64,000 bases of DNA from UMGS1519 sp050951005 (GTDB taxonomy: Bacteria; Actinomycetota; Coriobacteriia; Coriobacteriales; Eggerthellaceae), in the NCBI GenBank assembly GCA_050951005.1, contig JBMNIP010000002.1, forward strand, positions 372,001 through 436,000, given 5' to 3'. Below, piece by piece: positions 59,547 through 64,000 of the stretch (the stretch's first letter is position 1; every line of letters starts with the position of its first letter). Made by a program: the position numbers and the translations under genes. Below the pieces are notes generated by a model. That model was given only the letters and a program-made list of their open reading frames with translations. It was not told the origin of the DNA and searched no databases.

Positions 59547-60506
59547 TCAGCGGTCCTCGGGGACGATTGCGGCACGAAGCCGGCTGAACGTGGTTGCCCG
59601 CGTCCAATAGCCCTTGGCTGAGGCCGCCGTCACCAAGGCAAGCGCAGATCGGTGGTTGTCGCATACGGCAAAGGTAGCCGACCCGCTGCCGCAAAGCAGT
59701 ACCTGCTGCACCCCGGGCTGCTGGGCAATCCATTCCCGAACTTCGGTCAATTCGGGAAGCAGGCGTTCAGAAGCTGCGGCCAAGTTGTTGTACAGCGGCA
59801 CCTCTGCCGCATCGCGGGCGGCTTCGGCCGCTGCAAGATCGGCAGGCGGCGTTGCCTGTGAGTCTCGATCGAATTCGCGATAGGCCTCTGGCGTGCTGAC
59901 CCCACCGGGCACGTGCACGATCACCACGTTGTCATGGCGTGCCGTGAGCGTCCGGGCAAATGTATCCCCACGGCCCTCCAACAACACAGCTCCGCCCATA
60001 AGGAAGAACGGGACATCGGCACCGAGCTCGCATGCCACCCTATTCAGCAAGTCGGTATCCTGAATCCCGAAGACCTCCGCCACACCGACTAGGGCCGCCG
60101 CCGCATCGGCGGAACCGCCTCCCAATCCGGCCTGCAGGGGAATGTGCTTTTCCAACAGGAAATGCAGGCGCCCCTTCCAGGGGAAGCCGCAGGCACGCGC
60201 TAAAGCAAAGATTGCCTTTGCGACAATGTTGTCTTTCAGGTCAAGCTCCGCTTCGGGCAAGCCCTCATGCCATTCCACCTCTCCCGTTACCGTCAGCGGG
60301 CCTTCTGATACTTCCTGGCGGTTCTGCTCCTTGACCGGAATGAGATCCTGGGGCGTTCCCTCCGGATAGGCGATCAGGGTCAGCGTGTCATGCATACCGA
60401 GCGCATGCATCACGGAGACTACCTGATGGTAGCCATCCTCCTGCTTCTCCCCCACCGAGAGAAACAGGTTGACCTTGGCAGGTGCCACTACCTTGACGAT
60501 TTTCAT
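59547..60506 (-). CDS. ispE: 4-diphosphocytidyl-2-C-methyl-D-erythritol kinase
   Basis: 319 residues, GHMP kinase fold. It phosphorylates CDP-ME in the MEP isoprenoid pathway. Conserved parts: PAKVNLFLSVGEKQEDGYHQV at the start, PLQAGLGGGSADAAAAL (ATP-binding) near 108-124 and LLCGSGSATFAV near the end. The start at 60506 is chosen for this N-terminus. The ribosome site AAGGAG is somewhat far (13 bases). It follows the tRNA deaminase gene by 17 bases and is probably in its operon. Confidence 0.95.
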   Translation of the reverse strand: MKIVKVVAPAKVNLFLSVGEKQEDGYHQVVSVMHALGMHDTLTLIAYPEGTPQDLIPVKEQNRQEVSEGPLTVTGEVEWHEGLPEAELDLKDNIVAKAIFALARACGFPWKGRLHFLLEKHIPLQAGLGGGSADAAAALVGVAEVFGIQDTDLLNRVACELGADVPFFLMGGAVLLEGRGDTFARTLTARHDNVVIVHVPGGVSTPEAYREFDRDSQATPPADLAAAEAARDAAEVPLYNNLAAASERLLPELTEVREWIAQQPGVQQVLLCGSGSATFAVCDNHRSALALVTAASAKGYWTRATTFSRLRAAIVPEDR

Positions 60507-60523
60507 GGAAAAGCCTCGCTCCT

Positions 60524-60994
60524 TCACGAATCGGTCCGATTGCCGCCTTTGCGGCGCTGGGAGAAAAATTCCTTCAACAGCTGTGCGCACTCGTCTTCCA
60601 ACACGCCGCCCTGCGCATCGAATACATGGTTCAAACGCGTATCCGCATTGATGGCATACAATGTTCCAAGGGCTCCCGATTTCGGATCGTATGCCCCGAA
60701 CACGCAGCGGTCGATGCGTGCCTGGTGCATCAAGCCCGCGCACATGATGCAGGGCTCGAGGGTCACGTAGACGGTACAGCCCGAAAGACGCCACGCCCCG
60801 AGTGCCTGCGCCGCCCGGCGGATGGCCGTGAATTCTGCATGACCCGCCGGATCGTGTGCGGCCTCGCGGGTATTGCGCGCCCGTGCGATAATCTCGCCAT
60901 TGCGCACGACCACCGCGCCGATGGGCACTTCGCCCGCATCGCCGGCAAGCCGCGCCTCTCCGAGAGCAATACGCATGTACTGTTCATCATTCAT
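60524..60994 (-). CDS. tadA: tRNA-specific adenosine deaminase
   Basis: 156 residues, cytidine-deaminase fold. It deaminates A34 to inosine in tRNA-Arg(ACG). The zinc site is complete: H-A-E at 52-54 (GHAEFTAIR) and PCIMC at 81-85. This tadA is unrelated to the pilus ATPase of the same symbol at 13.3 kb. The ribosome site before 60994 is weak. It leads into ispE. Confidence 0.94.
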   Translation of the reverse strand: MNDEQYMRIALGEARLAGDAGEVPIGAVVVRNGEIIARARNTREAAHDPAGHAEFTAIRRAAQALGAWRLSGCTVYVTLEPCIMCAGLMHQARIDRCVFGAYDPKSGALGTLYAINADTRLNHVFDAQGGVLEDECAQLLKEFFSQRRKGGNRTDS

Positions 60995-61074
60995 GGCATC
61001 GATTATATGCTATGCTTTTGAAGTTCGGCCCCTATGCATGGCATATGCAGAAGGTCCGATGAACAAGTTTGCGC

Positions 61075-61162
61075 GGAGGAATGGCCGAGTGGTTTAAGGC
61101 GGCAGTCTTGAAAACTGTTGAGCCGCAAGGTTCCGTGGGTTCGAATCCTACTTCCTCCGCCA
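61075..61162 (+). tRNA. tRNA-Ser (anticodon TGA)
   Basis: A class II tRNA. The acceptor GGAGGAA pairs with TTCCTCC. The anticodon loop CTTGAAA gives UGA. The variable arm is GAGCCGCAAGGTTCC-like, the T-loop GGTTCGAATCC, the discriminator G, and CCA is encoded at 61160-61162. Confidence 0.94.
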
Positions 61163-61187
61163 GTTTGCAGAACGAAAGGCAGCCGCC

Positions 61188-61298
61188 ATGTTCCAAATCA
61201 CTTCCCAGGGCATCCAGGCAGATTCGAACGTATTGCTGATTGCAACGATCATCATCATCGTGGCTTTGGTGGTTATCCAGCGCCTGATCCAGCGCTGA
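61188..61298 (+). CDS. Small single-span membrane protein (36 residues)
   Basis: 36 residues beginning MFQITSQGIQADSN, then an Ile/Val-rich span (VLLIATIIIIVALVVI) and QRLIQR. GAAAGG lies nine bases before the ATG at 61188. It follows tRNA-Ser(TGA) by 25 bases on the same strand, perhaps as a read-through gene. No family recognised. Confidence 0.6.
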   Translation: MFQITSQGIQADSNVLLIATIIIIVALVVIQRLIQR

Positions 61299-61368
61299 TT
61301 CCTTGCCATGATGCGGCTTGCCTGCCCAACGCGTGCGCAAGCCGATGATGCATCCCTGCCGGAACACC

Positions 61369-61400
61369 GATGCCCCGCCCCTATGGGAAGGCGGGGCATC
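61369..61400. terminator. Stem-loop between the small gene and citrate synthase
   Basis: GATGCCCCGCC (61369-61379) pairs with GGCGGGGCATC (61390-61400). It lies between convergent genes and may serve either strand, but lacks a U-tract. Confidence 0.6.
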
Positions 61401-61424
61401 GCGATATCGGATGCAAATGGCCCT

Positions 61425-62765
61425 CTAACGCTCGCTGATGGGGCGGTACTCTCGATCCACAACGGTGGTCTTGTATGCGGGCCGGATGATGCGTTTACCC
61501 GAGATGATCTCTTCGAAGCGATGCGCAGCCCAGCCCGCCATACGCCCGCAGGCAAACAGCGGAGTGAAGATATCCTCGGGAATGCCCATCATGTTATAGA
61601 CGAAGCCCGTATACATGTCGATGTTCGCGCACATCTCCTTCTTCGTGCCGCGGACATCGGCGATAACCGCGGGGCTGATACGCTCGATGGTCTCCAGCAG
61701 GCGGTATTCCGCTTCGAACTCCGTGCCTTCGGCAAGCTTGCTGGCATAGTACTTACAGAGCACCGCGCGCGGATCGGACTGCGTATAGACCGCATGCCCC
61801 ATACCGTAGATCAGACCGGTTCTATCGAAGGCTTCCTTGCGAACGATCTTTGCCAGATAATCCGCCAGCTCGTCTTCGTTTTCCCAATCCTTGACATGCT
61901 CCTTGATCTCGGCCTGCATCGCGCGCACCTTATGGTTCGCGCCACCATGCTTCGATCCTTTCAGCGAGCCGATGGCGGCAGCATAGGCGGAATACGGATC
62001 GGTGTCAGCCGAGGAGATGACACGGCAGACAAACGTGGAATTGTTGCCGCCGCCGTGCTCGGCATGCAGGGACAGCATGACATCGAGCATGCGCGCTTCC
62101 TCGGGCGTGAACGAGCGGTCGGGGCGCAACATTGAAAGGATCGTTTCCGCGGTCGATTGCCCGGGAACGAATCGATGCATGATCATGGAATCATGATTGA
62201 ACTTCGCCTGTTTCGCATAGTAGGACAGCACCATGATGCGGGGCAGGCGCGACAGCAGGCTGATAGCAGTCTGGATCTCATGGTCAAGCGAACGGTCTTC
62301 GGCTTTGGGGTCGTCGGCATACAAGAACAGGATGCAACGGGCCAGGGTATTCATGATATTGCTCGAAGTGGTACGCATGATGAAGTCCGCGGTGAAGCCG
62401 TCGGGCAGCTCGCGCCAACTATCCAAGTAGCTGATGAACTCGGTGAGCTCGGAAGAGGTGGGCAAATCGCCGCACATCAGCAGATAAGCGATTTCCTCGT
62501 AGCCGAAACGGCCGTCGATGCCGGCGTTCTTCACCAAGTCGTAAATATTGTAGCCGCGCAGGGTCAGCTTGCCCGGCGCCGCCACCTTCTGGCCGTCGGA
62601 AATCATGTAGCCATGAACGTTCGAGATGTTCGTTACGCCGGCGATGACGCCCGTGCCATCGGAGTTACGCAGACCGCGCTTTACGTCGAAACGGCGATAG
62701 TATTCCGGGTCAATCGAGTTGACTTTCAAGATATTGTCGTAGAGCGCCAGTCGTTTATCAGCCAT
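61425..62765 (-). CDS. gltA: Citrate synthase
   Basis: 446 residues. It condenses oxaloacetate with acetyl-CoA; 2-methylcitrate activity cannot be excluded. The active-site His is in GGANHKV (about 276). The second His and the Asp come from GMGHAVYTQSDPRA near 315-325. The N-terminal 30 residues before YRRFDVKRGLRN are typical of the clostridial/actinobacterial type I-like branch. The start at 62765 (MADKRLALYDN) has AAAGGAT nine bases upstream. It stands alone. Confidence 0.94.
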   Translation of the reverse strand: MADKRLALYDNILKVNSIDPEYYRRFDVKRGLRNSDGTGVIAGVTNISNVHGYMISDGQKVAAPGKLTLRGYNIYDLVKNAGIDGRFGYEEIAYLLMCGDLPTSSELTEFISYLDSWRELPDGFTADFIMRTTSSNIMNTLARCILFLYADDPKAEDRSLDHEIQTAISLLSRLPRIMVLSYYAKQAKFNHDSMIMHRFVPGQSTAETILSMLRPDRSFTPEEARMLDVMLSLHAEHGGGNNSTFVCRVISSADTDPYSAYAAAIGSLKGSKHGGANHKVRAMQAEIKEHVKDWENEDELADYLAKIVRKEAFDRTGLIYGMGHAVYTQSDPRAVLCKYYASKLAEGTEFEAEYRLLETIERISPAVIADVRGTKKEMCANIDMYTGFVYNMMGIPEDIFTPLFACGRMAGWAAHRFEEIISGKRIIRPAYKTTVVDREYRPISER

Positions 62766-62875
62766 CGCAGGAATCCTTTCGGTCAATTGATTTTCTATAT
62801 TAAACCGACGAGGTGCCTATTGAAAGGAACGAAACAGGAACGAAACCTCACCGGAACGACGCAGCTCGGAAAACG

Positions 62876-63667
62876 CTATTCCCGGGCATCGCAGTCTCCG
62901 TCCTCATCCTGGTCCTTTTCCTTGCGCTTGCCGCTTGCTTGGGATTTGCCTGGATTATCCCGATCCTGCTTGGCCTGCTCGGTCATGCGGTGGAGTTCCT
63001 CGTGCATGGCCTCTTCCTTGTTTTCGCGTTGGACAGCTTCGACGGCATCCTGATAACGGGCATTGACCAATACCTGTTCGGTATAGACCTTCGCAGCTGC
63101 AGAGATGGCCACCATCAGGTACAGGTGATCGATATGCGTCAACTGGTCGGGATGCGACGCAACCGGCGCAAACGCCCCGGAAAGGTCGATGGTCTCGATA
63201 CCCCCTGGGCATCCGGCCTCCGATCGACCGAGGAACTGGGCTTTCAAAGAAGCCTCGAAAAGATCGATGAACTTGTCGTAAGCAGCAGGAGCTTGGAAGC
63301 GGTGCTCGACATCGAAGCCGATCAAGCGCTCGATATCATCCATGGAATAGATGCGCTTCAGCAGGACGATGACGATCAGATATGCCACATGCAAGGGCGC
63401 ATAGCGTTTGCCCTTTGGCTGGGGCACCACATGCCGCTTAACGTAGTTGTTGACCATTGAAGAGGTCAGCGGCTTCTCGGCAGGGACCGCAAAGAGGGCC
63501 AGCTGCTGCCCGATGTACTCGATGACCTGGTCCATATAAAGGTTGACGGTGGGAAGATCGCCGTATCGAGGCAGATGCAACGAAGCCACCTTCCGCAGAT
63601 ACGCATCCCAATCGAGGGCGGGAAACCCTTCGGCTTCCTCGGCATAGGTTTCGAGCTTCTTGTTCAT
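62876..63667 (-). CDS. DUF1836 family protein
   Basis: 263 residues. The N-terminal half has a MerR/HTH-like segment (LTSSMVNNYVKRHVV then PKGKRYAPLHVAYLIVIVLLKRIYSM). This looks like a winged-helix DNA-binding unit followed by a helical domain, which is how DUF1836 proteins are described. The C-terminal 60 residues are charged and probably disordered (KRKEKDQDEDGD). The start at 63667 has AAGGATG. A regulator of the divergent DegV gene is a fair guess, not shown. Confidence 0.85.
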   Translation of the reverse strand: MNKKLETYAEEAEGFPALDWDAYLRKVASLHLPRYGDLPTVNLYMDQVIEYIGQQLALFAVPAEKPLTSSMVNNYVKRHVVPQPKGKRYAPLHVAYLIVIVLLKRIYSMDDIERLIGFDVEHRFQAPAAYDKFIDLFEASLKAQFLGRSEAGCPGGIETIDLSGAFAPVASHPDQLTHIDHLYLMVAISAAAKVYTEQVLVNARYQDAVEAVQRENKEEAMHEELHRMTEQAKQDRDNPGKSQASGKRKEKDQDEDGDCDARE

Positions 63668-63713
63668 AGCCTCATCCTTCCTTGTGCTGGGAATGTGCAT
63701 GTTTTCCATGATT

Positions 63714-63742
63714 ATTATATCTACTAGACACGGTTTAGTCTA
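63714..63742 (-). promoter_or_regulatory. Promoter and operator-like repeat of the DUF1836 gene
   Basis: Minus-strand -35 TAGACT (63737-63742), 17-base spacer and -10 TATAAT (63714-63719). TAGAC (63725-63729) and GTCTA (63738-63742) form an inverted repeat that covers the -35, fitting auto-regulation. Confidence 0.55.
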
Positions 63743-63801
63743 TTGCGTATTATGGTTTTTGATACTAGATATTATGTTATTCGATTTTGAAAGGGGCAGC
63801 G

Positions 63802-64000
63802 ATGGCAGGCTCCGCATCGATTGCGCTCCTCACCGATTCGGGAACCAATGTGCCGGCAGAGATATGTGCTTCTGCGGGTATTCTATGCGCCTCCCTGCGC
63901 ATCAATTACCCCCGTGACCAATACCGCGATGGCGTCGATATCACGGCCGGGGAAATCCAAGCGCGCTTCGCACAGGAGGTCCCGCACACCTCGACGCCTT
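63802..64000 (+). CDS. DegV family protein, N-terminal part (cut by the window edge)
   Basis: At least 66 residues. MAGSASIALLTDSGTNVPAE and a later TSTP at the edge are the fatty-acid-binding DegV family signatures (D-S-x-x-N near 12-16, and T-S-x-P which binds the carboxylate). DegV (FakB-like) proteins present fatty acids to the kinase FakA. AAGGGG lies seven bases before the ATG. It is divergent from DUF1836. Confidence 0.85.
   Translation, partial: MAGSASIALLTDSGTNVPAEICASAGILCASLRINYPRDQYRDGVDITAGEIQARFAQEVPHTSTP

Noticed and set aside
1..64000. CRISPR arrays, insertion sequences or prophage
   Set aside because: No regularly spaced direct repeats, transposase motifs or phage structural genes were seen on either strand.

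Overview
The window reads as chromosome of an anaerobic, monoderm, fairly GC-rich actinobacterium. The gene mix fits the Coriobacteriia (Eggerthellaceae-like gut anaerobes): several acyl-CoA dehydrogenases, CoA ligases and a CoA transferase, an old-yellow-enzyme reductase, a Tad pilus locus, Big_2/NlpC-type surface proteins and NAD diphosphatase. No 16S gene is present, so this placement is an inference. I saw no prophage, insertion sequence or CRISPR array.

Layout. 0-6.4 kb: housekeeping (cspA, ruvCAB with a small unknown gene, thrC, nudC). 6.4-16.6 kb: one compact minus-strand Tad/Flp pilus operon, running cpaB, cpaE, tadA, tadB, tadC, two pilin-like genes, TadE/TadG-like proteins and three accessory genes. 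16.9-26.8 kb: queA, tRNA-Val, tRNA-Arg, a secreted NlpC-like protein, a heterodimeric ABC exporter and a secreted beta-helix protein. 27.2-47.6 kb: an accessory CoA-ester catabolism region. It holds an Fe-S/FMN/FAD ene-reductase behind a long leader, a Nudix and metallo-beta-lactamase pair, two CoA ligases, two acyl-CoA dehydrogenases, a TetR regulator, a CaiB-type CoA transferase, a hotdog thioesterase, an enoyl-CoA hydratase, a CarD-like regulator, two UspA proteins, a flavodoxin-fold reductase, a Cys-rich protein and a radical SAM enzyme. 47.6-52.4 kb: a GH25 lipoprotein, an NfeD-like protein and lutABC for lactate oxidation. 52.5-64 kb: a HdeD-like protein, an acyl-ACP thioesterase, shikimate kinase, a DUF2207/LemA pair around tRNA-Ser(GCT), a lactate permease split by an amber codon, ispE, tadA, tRNA-Ser(TGA), citrate synthase, DUF1836 and the start of a DegV gene.

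How it fits together. The 27-47 kb region has the parts to activate a carboxylic acid as a CoA thioester or move CoA between acids, reduce or dehydrogenate it, hydrate it and release it. This resembles the carnitine (cai) and bile-acid (bai) logic, but the substrate cannot be read from the sequence. Most genes there sit as single units with their own terminators and palindromic promoter elements rather than in one operon. The lut operon would feed lactate electrons into metabolism, but the permease in this window is interrupted. Four small single-span membrane proteins were found by eye or by trimming longer frames: 38, 36 and 33 residues, plus the 66-residue Flp pilin.
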